Part shown: positions 1 through 5,143 of the stretch, piece by piece | Layout: each line of letters begins with the position of its first letter | Position numbering within the stretch: position 1 is the stretch's first letter | DNA from: Bacteroidota bacterium | Lineage (GTDB): Bacteria; Bacteroidota; Rhodothermia; Rhodothermales; UBA10348 | NCBI GenBank assembly: GCA_004356265.1 | Contig: SMXK01000084.1 | Coordinates: 1-5,143, forward strand | Length of the DNA: 5,143 nt | Direction: 5' to 3' | Position numbers and translations under genes: made by a program | The notes under the pieces: generated by a model | The model's database searches: none | Told to the model about the DNA's origin: nothing | Seen by the model: only the letters and a program-made list of their open reading frames with translations

Positions 1-233
1 GAACCGGATCCTTTGGGTACCTCATATACGTGGGGTTCTCCTCGCCAAAAGAGCCCTCCCGTATTTAGAATCCGCGCCCGAACGTTTCCGACATCCAGAT
101 ACGCCTCTCCAAGCGCACGGTCGCAGTTGCCCACACTTTGAGCGGCAGCGTAAATGCCAGACGCAGCCACAACCGCCCACATTGTGGCAAATAGCCACAA
201 GGTTCGATGGAGATTGCGTCTTCCGTCCGGCAT
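1..233 (-). CDS. N-terminus of a large secreted protein, hypothetical (truncated by the window edge)
   Basis: Reading the minus strand from the ATG at 233 gives 77 codons without a stop, then the window ends, so only the N-terminus is visible. Residues 1-34 look like a signal peptide: a basic start (MPDGRRNLHR), a hydrophobic stretch (about 11-31) and a plausible cleavage site after AAA or AAQ. The mature part contains AYLDVGNVRARILNTGGLFW (44-63), then RGEPHVYEVPKGSG (64-77). I recognise this as the opening of a family of large exported proteins in Rhodothermota, Balneolota and Bacteroidota, many of which carry a C-terminal type IX secretion sorting domain. That C-terminus is outside this window, so export by this route is inference. 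A purine-rich GAAAGAG lies just upstream of the ATG and may serve as the ribosome site. The function is unknown. The reading frame is secure; the family call rests on memory of the motif. Confidence 0.8.
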   Translation of the reverse strand, partial: MPDGRRNLHRTLWLFATMWAVVAASGIYAAAQSVGNCDRALGEAYLDVGNVRARILNTGGLFWRGEPHVYEVPKGSG

Positions 234-514
234 GTGTGTCTCTTTCTGATTGAGTCGAATATCGCCTAAATGACGCGAGCTCAAAACCCCCAGACAGCGC
301 CTTCGACCATCAATATATATACAATAGAAATCGATTGGTATGCAGGTATTTATGCGTACCGGACAGGGTAATTTTTCTTACCTGATGGTATGGATTTTAC
401 TGTATGCGTCTTGGAACAACAGCCGATCGATTTCGAGAGTTCTGGTGTCGTTTATAATTGCTCACTTTATCGCCGATACCCTTCTCATATCCCAAAAATC
501 TTTGTTTTTGTGGC
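234..514. other. Divergent intergenic region (281 bp)
   Basis: This gap separates the leftward secreted-protein gene from the rightward pilin-like gene and should hold both promoters. It is AT-rich in its right half. It contains an (AT)4 run with a downstream ACAAT and ATCGA (313-334), a weak 7-bp inverted repeat with one G-T pair and a 10-base loop (337-343 with 354-360), and a perfect TATAAT (453-458). For the leftward gene, TTGAGC (279-284 read on minus) lies 17 bp from TATTCG (256-261 on minus). That is an acceptable -35 but a poor -10. Open frames crossing here have no recognisable protein character and I do not consider them genes. Confidence 0.6.
431..458 (+). promoter_or_regulatory. 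Candidate promoter for the pilin-like gene
   Basis: A perfect sigma-70 style -10 hexamer, TATAAT, lies at 453-458, 56 bp before the ATG at 515. The best -35 candidate at a 16-bp spacing is TTTCGA (431-436), which matches TTGACA at only three of six positions. The Bacteroidota-type -7 element (TAnnTTTG) was not seen here. The call rests mainly on the -10 box and its position, so it is tentative. Confidence 0.3.
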
Positions 515-949
515 ATGGGACAACAACAATTATTACTTCTGGTATTAGGTATCGCGATCGTAGCCATGGCGACTGTGGCTGCCATTTCCATTTTTGAAGA
601 GGGCGCCAAAAAATACGAGGAAGATCGCGAGCACCAGCACATGCTCGATCTGGTTACAAGGATTCAGGTGTGGAAGCTAAAACCGGTCATATTCGGAGGT
701 GGAGCCGATACTCCGCCAAACGATTTCTCGTCATTCACTCTTGTTTCAATTGGACTTAAGGCCACGGCCAATCCTGGAACAACACCGATCCTGGAGGTCA
801 AAAACGTCGGCTGTTTCCGATTCTTCCCAGGTGCCGGCGAAGTTCGGATAAATGCTCTAGATAAAGACTGCAAGATCGGCTCCTGGGACAAAGCAATAAT
901 TGTAACAGGAGTGACACATGAAGACATCGACTGGTTATATAACTTCTAG
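515..949 (+). CDS. Pilin-like, membrane-anchored hypothetical protein
   Basis: This encodes 144 residues. I chose the ATG at 515 because the protein then begins MGQQQLLLLVLGIAIV, the conserved start of a family of small single-helix proteins that I associate with Rhodothermota, Balneolota and relatives; the in-frame TTG at 458 would add 19 residues unlike that family. Residues 5-26 form one hydrophobic helix, followed by a charged helix (FEEGAKKYEEDREH, 27-40). A WKLKPVIFGGG segment (53-63) follows, and then a probably beta-rich domain. The helix directly after a two-residue leader ending in Gly resembles a class of prepilins, but the glutamate at mature position 5 typical of type IV pilins is a leucine here, and no pilus genes are nearby. 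Two cysteines (100 and 119) could form a disulfide loop like the D-region of pilins; this is inference. No clear ribosome site precedes the ATG. The role is unknown; assembly into a fibre or a simple inner-membrane anchor are both possible. Confidence 0.8.
   Translation: MGQQQLLLLVLGIAIVAMATVAAISIFEEGAKKYEEDREHQHMLDLVTRIQVWKLKPVIFGGGADTPPNDFSSFTLVSIGLKATANPGTTPILEVKNVGCFRFFPGAGEVRINALDKDCKIGSWDKAIIVTGVTHEDIDWLYNF
946..949. other. Interlocked convergent stop codons (CTAG)
   Basis: The plus-strand pilin-like gene ends with TAG at 947-949. The minus-strand channel gene ends with TAG read from 948 to 946. The palindrome CTAG therefore supplies both stops and the genes overlap by four bases. No intrinsic terminator fits between them, so transcripts from the two sides are expected to overlap unless they stop within the opposing gene, where I saw no strong hairpin followed by a T run. 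Confidence 0.9.
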
Positions 950-1551
950 TCCTGTTTTCGTTCGTCTGTCTTGATGTGAACGTCCTGCTGCGGAAACGGG
1001 ATCGTGATTTCAGCCTTTTTCAACGCCCGAAAGACCTCGACGGTTAGTTGACTCCGCAGGACCAGGTAATTATCAAAGTCAGGCGTCCAGCCCCGGAGTG
1101 AAAAGTTCAACGAGCTGTCTCCAAATTCCATAAACAGAGCCACTGGTTCCGGTCTTTTTAATATCTCCGGATGATTCTCCGCAACGCGGAGTAAGAGTGC
1201 CAGCACTTCATCAGGATCAGATCCGTACGCTACACCAACCTTTACCTCGACTCGCCGGAGCTGATCTGACTTAGTCCAGTTCGTCACATCGTTTGAAACG
1301 AGATTTGCATTCGGAATGATGATTTCTGCTCCATCAAGTGATCTGACAATGCTCGCACGGATACCGATTCTTTTGACCTTACCCAGTTGGGGTCCGTTGG
1401 CGCCTTGAAACTCAATCGTGTCACCAACCTGGATGGGCCGCTCAAATATCAAAATAAGCCCGGAAAGAAAGTTGTTCACGATCGATTGCAATCCGAATCC
1501 GATACCTATTCCAAAGGCGCCGGCTAAAAGAGCAATATTCTCAAAGTCCAT
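946..1551 (-). CDS. MscS-type mechanosensitive channel, 3' part: pore helix and cytoplasmic domain (frameshifted from the upstream part)
   Basis: This open frame encodes 201 residues and is the C-terminal module of an MscS-family channel, which opens when membrane tension rises and releases solutes during hypo-osmotic shock. Residues 7-37 are the pore-lining helix, rich in Gly and Ala (ALLAGAFGIGIGFG, then LQSIVNN). FERPIQVGDTIE (36-47) starts the conserved beta domain, which continues through SLDGAEIIIPNANLVSNDV (71-89) and NWTKSDQLRR. The alpha-beta domain ends with the family motif IPFPQQDVHIK (184-194). No residue I would expect in this module is missing. It is not a separate gene: the sequence joins smoothly to the end of the 1524-3422 frame if one G is restored near 1552. 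The ATG at 1551 is an internal methionine of the ancestral protein, although restart of translation there cannot be excluded. The module has no signal peptide and only one helix, so alone it is unlikely to work as a normal channel. Confidence 0.85.
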   Translation of the reverse strand: MDFENIALLAGAFGIGIGFGLQSIVNNFLSGLILIFERPIQVGDTIEFQGANGPQLGKVKRIGIRASIVRSLDGAEIIIPNANLVSNDVTNWTKSDQLRRVEVKVGVAYGSDPDEVLALLLRVAENHPEILKRPEPVALFMEFGDSSLNFSLRGWTPDFDNYLVLRSQLTVEVFRALKKAEITIPFPQQDVHIKTDERKQD

Positions 1552-3422
1552 GCGGCTGCAGAAAAAGCAGTCAGAAATCCTACAGCTAGAATACTATAGT
1601 TCGTCAGGGTGGACATGGCGCTACTCATCCCCCGCCCTAGTGACAGCCGAGGATAAACGTCATTCTGAAGAAAAAACCTGACCATCCGAGAAATGAGTAC
1701 CGCAATCCACATCGTCACAAAAAATGTGACGATGTTTCCGAGATCGATGGTCAATGCGCCGAAATCAAATTCGGTTGAATTGACAAACGCTATCCAATCC
1801 GTTAGTACGTACGAGACTCCAAATCGATTGAGTAATCTATCGAACCACCAGAGTATGAGAAAAAGTCGTATCAGAAACACGCCTCTCCGATAAAAGACGG
1901 CGTTGTGGAGTCTGACGGAATGCAATTTGCGTGCAAAAATCGATGACAACAAGAGGCTCCATGACCCTTCCAAAATTTGAACCGCAGCAAAAACGCCAAA
2001 CCCTGAGTAAACCGATGTCAGAATGTTTTCCGATAACATTTTTGACAGCGAAGAATAGCCAACAAGGTTTGCAACTATTGAGACTATAAGAGCAATTAGA
2101 CCGATGTGTAACAAGGCTGTTACGATCCGCCACCAGTTGTTCATTTCAGTGCGCACAAGGCTGTCGCGACCATACAAGAAATAACCAATCATGAGGGCTG
2201 CTCCGGTGGTCGACGTTAATACAACCATCCGCTCGACCGGCGATCCTACGCGAAAAAAATCGCTTGTAAAGTGCAATAAAAGCAGACCCATGAAAACGTA
2301 AAAGGGCCTCCGAGACGATTTTGGCATCATCTCAGGCAATATTCTGATAAGAGGTATCAGGGCAACGACTTGGACGATATCCGTCATGACCAGCGGAGCA
2401 TTCTGGAACAACAGAGACGCCAAAATCACCGATAGCAACACAGAGACTGAAATCGGGCGTTTAACCACGTGAATGAGCCCGTGCAGCGCCGGATGATCCG
2501 GATCCCAGCGATAGCTCCGACGCTGAATCAAGAAGCCCACAATCAATAAGAGCAGGAGAGAGATCCCGTATTTGACAAATCTGTCCGGGTACGTCAAGAA
2601 GTAGGCCCGCATCGCCTGACTATCTCGGTCGGTCGCTCGAAGTAAATCGGACGATAAATCATAAGACCCTTCGCCGAATAAAGCACTGAAAATCCACGGG
2701 GAATCACGCTCAAAAAGTCGCGATTGGGCTCGATTTAACCGGAGAGCCAGGCCTTCGCCGATCTGCTCAGCCAGAAGCAGCTGATTGTCCAGAATATCCG
2801 ACAATCCGACAATCACTGTCAGCCTCGATTTTACAAGCGCGTCTATGTCGTCCATCTGACTGAACAGACGGGAAACACGGGTTGCAAATAGTGAATAGTC
2901 AAGTTCGGAGGCTTCTTCTGCAATTCGCCTCCAGGCTGACCGCTCATCATCCAGCCAGACCTCCACTTCCTCGAGTTGTTCGAGGCGATCAACAAGCATT
3001 TTATCCCATTTAACGCCTTGCAGATATAGTCGAGACCATACACGTTCAATGTTGTTTAAATCCCTGACCGACAGATCAAATGCAGGCAGGTTCGAATAGG
3101 TTTGAAAAAGTGAATCAACCTCATTTGCATGTTCGGCTAATAGACCTGAAATGAGCTCTATGCCGTCGACCCGCCCAATCCGGTCCCTGGCCTCCAAGAT
3201 TTTCTCTGCAGTCTGATCCATCTGGAGAACGATCGTCGCGAGTTTCACGCTGAACGTATCAGCCGCAACCACTTGCTCCTCAGGTGCGCCCCGCACTTCT
3301 GATGGGTTCTCGCTCTCAAGAGTTCTCTCGACATCTTGCGCCTGAGCGCTGGATGGCGCGGAAAAGGCATAGACGCATCCAACCAGGCATAAAACGCAAA
3401 TTCTAATAAGTCGGGATCCCAT
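1524..3422 (-). CDS. MscS-type mechanosensitive channel, 5' part: signal peptide, periplasmic domain and ten membrane helices (frameshifted)
   Basis: The frame encodes 632 residues from the ATG at 3422. Residues 1-28 form a signal peptide (MGSRLIRICVLCLVGCV, cleavage after AQA). Residues 29 to about 280 are a charged, largely helical and probably coiled-coil periplasmic domain. About ten hydrophobic helices follow between residues 285 and 625, including KYGISLLLLLIVGFLI, IVTALLHIGLIALIVSIV and YSILAVGFLTAFSAA. The RGMSSAMSTLTNYSI segment just before the last helix is typical of the family. With the pore module the restored protein would be about 825 residues with 11 helices, the arrangement of large MscS relatives such as MscK. 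The true frame is lost after residue 623 (FSAA): nine residues (AWTLRILLF) then precede a stop. An in-frame TTG at 3458 would overlap the upstream stop codon, but it puts 12 polar residues before the signal peptide. The gene follows the DUF2279 gene by 32 bp, probably as one operon. There is no clear ribosome site. Confidence 0.85.
   Translation of the reverse strand: MGSRLIRICVLCLVGCVYAFSAPSSAQAQDVERTLESENPSEVRGAPEEQVVAADTFSVKLATIVLQMDQTAEKILEARDRIGRVDGIELISGLLAEHANEVDSLFQTYSNLPAFDLSVRDLNNIERVWSRLYLQGVKWDKMLVDRLEQLEEVEVWLDDERSAWRRIAEEASELDYSLFATRVSRLFSQMDDIDALVKSRLTVIVGLSDILDNQLLLAEQIGEGLALRLNRAQSRLFERDSPWIFSALFGEGSYDLSSDLLRATDRDSQAMRAYFLTYPDRFVKYGISLLLLLIVGFLIQRRSYRWDPDHPALHGLIHVVKRPISVSVLLSVILASLLFQNAPLVMTDIVQVVALIPLIRILPEMMPKSSRRPFYVFMGLLLLHFTSDFFRVGSPVERMVVLTSTTGAALMIGYFLYGRDSLVRTEMNNWWRIVTALLHIGLIALIVSIVANLVGYSSLSKMLSENILTSVYSGFGVFAAVQILEGSWSLLLSSIFARKLHSVRLHNAVFYRRGVFLIRLFLILWWFDRLLNRFGVSYVLTDWIAFVNSTEFDFGALTIDLGNIVTFFVTMWIAVLISRMVRFFLQNDVYPRLSLGRGMSSAMSTLTNYSILAVGFLTAFSAAAWTLRILLF
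1549..1556 (-). pseudogene. Single-base frameshift site in the mechanosensitive channel gene
   Basis: On the minus strand the sequence here reads GCAGCCGCATGGAC. In the upstream frame this is Ala-Ala-Ala-Trp-Thr, which leaves the family pattern at once. Adding one G (GCAGCCGGCATGGAC) gives Ala-Ala-Gly-Met-Asp and links the two frames directly, matching the small-residue, Gly, hydrophobic, Asp pattern seen just before the MscS pore helix in relatives. Both sides remain well conserved right up to the junction, so either the deletion is very recent or it is a sequencing or assembly error. I see no slippery heptamer at the junction that would suggest programmed frameshifting. Confidence 0.85.
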
Positions 3423-3454
3423 GCGGAATGATTCGTATGAATGATTGTAGTCGA

Positions 3455-4588
3455 TCAATTCCCTAAGTAGATCGGGACGAATTCGACACCGGGATAAACG
3501 CGTATGGCCGGAAACGGAAGCCTGAACATATTGAGTACGTCAGCAAACGCCCTTCCAAATATATACTCCTGTGGCAATATTTTCGACCAGTCCAGATCGA
3601 CTGAGATGTAATACGCCAGATGTCCTTTGTTAAATTCGGACCCGGGAATCCAATTATCAAGTGCCACGCCACCTGACAGCATCAGGAATGATGGCCAATA
3701 CTTCTTCTTATCTTTCGGAAGATAATTGTGCAACCGGACCGCCATCCAATAACTCTGATTGGAATAATCATCTGCGAGAATCTGATCTGTCGGAAGTTCG
3801 AAATACGAACCATCCGGCAGCCTGATCTTCTCGGGATAATAACCCATTCTGAAATGCCAATTTCGGAGTGTCTGAATACGCTGTTGAGCGTAAAACCAAC
3901 CGGCACCTATCGTATTGGCTGCGATATCAAGACGATCAAATCCGAACCTGGGAATATACCCATCGTACACTTCAACTTGAAACTGAGCTACCCAACCGAA
4001 GACTGCACCTACTAGAGCGGCCGTTTTAGGTCTCACACCTGCCCATTCGTACGTTCGCGCGACACCGAGCGCCCAGGCATACGTGCCAAAAACATGCCCG
4101 AGTTTATCGAAATTGTACGCGTAATCCAGGTGGTCATCGAAGTGAAAAGGGACCGTCGAGTATTTATCGTACCACTGGCTTTGCTCATACTCGAAAACGG
4201 CATAGTGAGCACCAACAACGATTCCGGTTGCAACAACCATGCGGCCCGAATGAACTCCAGATCTTGGAATTTGGCAGTCAGGGCATGAGTGGTCTGGAAT
4301 GTATCCGGAGGTGATCGCACCGCTAAAGGAGGGATAGCTCGTTGGTGGACGAGGATAGAGAACACGATAATCCCTGTCCTGAATGGACAGGCCCAAAGGA
4401 ATCAATTCAGGAACGGACGACTCGAACAGGGTGTCTTGCCGGGCAGTGGCCCCCGCGAATCGGTCGATCCGGTGGGATTGCCCAAACGCAACCGGAATAA
4501 CGAATTGAATCACAACAAGCGTGCCCGCAATAATATGTCGACCACGCCTGCATTTCGATACAAATTGTAATATATATATATCCAGCAT
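3455..4588 (-). CDS. DUF2279 family envelope protein (YfiM-like, long Bacteroidota type)
   Basis: From the ATG at 4588 this encodes 377 residues. Residues 1-36 look like a signal peptide with a long basic start (SKCRRGRH), a hydrophobic run (IIAGTLVVIQFVIPVAFG) and cleavage near AFG-Q. A proline-rich linker (around 75-90) and a CPDC pair (102-105) precede a hydrophobic helix (116-131). The DUF2279 core follows: YNFDKLGHVFGTY (157-169) with the DKxGH signature, a helix AALVGAVFGWVAQFQVEVYD (190-209) and DRLDIAANTIGAG (218-230). The C-terminal half (YSNQSYWMAVRLHNYL, 275-290; then AYYISVDLDWSKILP and FRLPFPAIRVYP) is characteristic of Bacteroidota members and absent from the short E. coli YfiM. 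The biochemical role is unknown; an envelope location is inferred. An earlier in-frame ATG at 4735 is unlikely because it lies inside the start of the divergent gene and puts 49 residues before the signal peptide. The channel gene follows 32 bp downstream. Confidence 0.87.
   Translation of the reverse strand: MLDIYILQFVSKCRRGRHIIAGTLVVIQFVIPVAFGQSHRIDRFAGATARQDTLFESSVPELIPLGLSIQDRDYRVLYPRPPTSYPSFSGAITSGYIPDHSCPDCQIPRSGVHSGRMVVATGIVVGAHYAVFEYEQSQWYDKYSTVPFHFDDHLDYAYNFDKLGHVFGTYAWALGVARTYEWAGVRPKTAALVGAVFGWVAQFQVEVYDGYIPRFGFDRLDIAANTIGAGWFYAQQRIQTLRNWHFRMGYYPEKIRLPDGSYFELPTDQILADDYSNQSYWMAVRLHNYLPKDKKKYWPSFLMLSGGVALDNWIPGSEFNKGHLAYYISVDLDWSKILPQEYIFGRAFADVLNMFRLPFPAIRVYPGVEFVPIYLGN
4570..4581. 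repeat. (AT)6 dinucleotide run
   Basis: Twelve bases of alternating A and T fall within the first codons of the DUF2279 gene as called from 4588, encoding part of LDIYIL. The length is not a multiple suited to frame-neutral slippage, since losing one AT unit would shift the frame. On the minus strand the run leads into T-ACAAT-TTGT-ATCGA, which resembles a second copy at 313-334. Confidence 0.7.
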
Positions 4589-4729
4589 GGTAGTAAAAAT
4601 ACGCACGGAACTGGTATTATCCTTAAACCGCCAAGGCCTCAACGACATTTCCATATATCGGGCATATCTGACCTGCAAAACATTTTCAAGAATATCAAAA
4701 GAGCCTCTTCGGACTCTCCTCCGGTGAAA
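4589..4729. other. Divergent intergenic region (141 bp)
   Basis: The region lies between the leftward DUF2279-channel unit and the rightward outer-membrane protein gene, so it should carry promoters for both. Besides the leftward promoter candidate at 4616-4642 it holds two short inverted repeats close to the rightward start, AAGAG-C-CTCTT (4699-4709) and CGGA-N6-TCCG (4710-4723). Both are short enough to be chance. I found no convincing -35 and -10 pair for the rightward gene. Confidence 0.6.
4616..4642 (-). promoter_or_regulatory. Candidate promoter for the DUF2279-channel operon
   Basis: Read on the minus strand, TTGAGG (4642-4637) is followed after 15 bp by GATAAT (4621-4616), a five-of-six match to the sigma-70 -10 box. 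An overlapping reading, TAATAC, gives a 17-bp spacing. The element lies 27 bp before the ATG at 4588, leaving a short leader. The spacing of the better -10 is slightly short and lineage-specific promoter rules may differ, so this is tentative. Confidence 0.27.
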
Positions 4730-5143
4730 ATGCACCTGCTTTGCCTGTGTTTATTCATGCTGATCGGTCGCGTCGCAACAGCACAGGAGGGCCATTACTG
4801 GACCGTTCAGTTCGGAACCAAGTCTACGTTCTTAGGGGGGGCCGTGGTGGGGTCGGCAGTTGATGCGAGCGCTAACTTCTACAATCCAGGAGCCGTCTCA
4901 ATGCTGGAGGACGAAATCAATTTTCAGGGAACCGCGGTATATTTATGGGAATCATTGAAATTCGAAAATGATTTACCGGGAATTGAAACAGAGGGTTTTT
5001 CAGAAATCAAGAGTGTCCCGAACTTCCTCGGTGGCGTTCTGGACATTAATATTTTAGGAACTGTCCGAATCGGTTATAGCATATTTGGAAGACACTCGTA
5101 TAAGCTGGAATTGGCATCCTCTCTTTCGGATACGTTACATGCA
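4730..5143 (+). CDS. FadL-like outer-membrane beta-barrel protein, N-terminus (truncated by the window edge)
   Basis: The visible part is 138 codons, open to the end. Residues 1-18 are a signal peptide (LLCLCLFMLIGRVATA, cleavage before QEG). The mature protein starts HYWTVQFGTKSTFLGGAVVG (22-41), then SAVDASANFYNPGAVSM (42-58). A Gly-rich segment followed by D-x-S-A-x-x-YNPG is the pattern of the FadL/OmpP1 superfamily, where the N-terminal stretch forms the hatch inside the barrel and the family normally has NPA or NPG. Alternating strands follow (INFQGTAVYL, FLGGVLDINILG, TVRIGYSIFG). FadL-type proteins pass hydrophobic compounds through the outer membrane; the substrate here cannot be told. 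An in-frame GTG at 4724 would start MKMHLL and add a lysine to an otherwise weakly basic leader, so it is a real alternative. A tract of seven G lies at 4835-4841 in the N-terminal coding region. The family call is moderately sure because the barrel is mostly outside the window. Confidence 0.75.
   Translation, partial: MHLLCLCLFMLIGRVATAQEGHYWTVQFGTKSTFLGGAVVGSAVDASANFYNPGAVSMLEDEINFQGTAVYLWESLKFENDLPGIETEGFSEIKSVPNFLGGVLDINILGTVRIGYSIFGRHSYKLELASSLSDTLHA

Noticed and set aside
337..360. Inverted repeat GGTATGC / GCGTACC with a 10-base loop
   Set aside because: The stem is seven pairs with one G-T pair and no T run follows. It is too weak to call a terminator or operator.
458..514. Upstream TTG start for the pilin-like protein
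   Set aside because: It would add 19 residues before the conserved MGQQQLLL start and lies on top of the TATAAT candidate.
340..597. Plus-strand open frame of 85 codons overlapping the start of the pilin-like gene
   Set aside because: It has no recognisable domain or signal peptide, and it overlaps the well-supported gene at 515 in another frame.
1549..1570. Programmed ribosomal frameshifting in the channel gene
   Set aside because: A run of five T lies about 11 bases upstream, but there is no canonical slippery heptamer at the junction and I saw no strong downstream hairpin. A simple one-base loss explains the data better.
2797..2814. Tandem 8-bp repeat (TCCGACAA twice)
   Set aside because: It has only two units inside coding sequence, the protein reads normally through it, and it could be chance.
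3423..3458. TTG start for the channel gene overlapping the DUF2279 stop codon
   Set aside because: The added 12 residues are polar and would sit before a good signal peptide starting at the ATG at 3422. Translational coupling through this overlap is possible but not supported.
4033..4365. Minus-strand open frame of 110 codons
   Set aside because: It lies wholly inside the DUF2279 gene in a different frame, and its translation has no protein-family character.
4699..4709. Palindrome AAGAGCCTCTT before the outer-membrane protein gene
   Set aside because: An 11-base palindrome is expected several times by chance in a window this size, and no second copy was noticed.
4589..4735. ATG at 4735 as the start of the DUF2279 protein
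   Set aside because: It overlaps the start of the divergent outer-membrane gene, covers the only available promoter space and gives a 49-residue arginine-rich extension before the signal peptide.
1..5143. RNA genes, CRISPR arrays, insertion sequences, phage or defence genes
   Set aside because: No tRNA-like cloverleaf, regularly spaced repeats, transposase motifs or terminal inverted repeats were seen on reading both strands.

Overview
The window looks like chromosomal DNA from a Gram-negative bacterium of the Bacteroidota-Rhodothermota-Balneolota group. Three things point there. The truncated protein at the left edge has an N-terminus (AYLDVGNVRARILNTGG, then LFWRGEPHVYEVPKG) of the kind I know from large secreted proteins of these phyla. 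The small membrane-anchored protein starting MGQQQLLLLVLGIAIV belongs to a pilin-like family I associate with the same lineages. The DUF2279 protein has the long C-terminal half typical of Bacteroidota members rather than the short E. coli YfiM form. Start codons mostly lack a clear Shine-Dalgarno sequence, which also fits. The group assignment rests on remembered family features, not on a search.

Layout from left to right. Positions 1-233 (minus) hold the first 77 codons of a secreted protein that leaves the window. Positions 234-514 are a divergent intergenic region. Positions 515-949 (plus) encode a 144-residue pilin-like protein. It converges on the next gene so tightly that the two stop codons share the four bases CTAG. 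Positions 946-3422 (minus) encode a large 11-helix MscS-type mechanosensitive channel, broken by an apparent one-base deletion near 1552 into a 632-residue front part and a 201-residue pore and cytoplasmic part. Just upstream on the same strand, 32 bp away, is a 377-residue DUF2279 envelope protein (3455-4588). A 141-bp divergent promoter region separates it from the first 138 codons of a FadL-like outer-membrane barrel protein (4730 onward, plus), which runs off the right edge.

All five genes encode envelope or secreted products. DUF2279 and the channel probably form one transcription unit. I see no tRNA, rRNA, CRISPR array, insertion sequence, phage gene or defence system. The most useful observation is the channel frameshift, followed by the interlocked stop codons and a motif (AT run, ACAAT, four bases, ATCGA) found once on each strand near gene starts. 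I do not see a new multi-gene system here.
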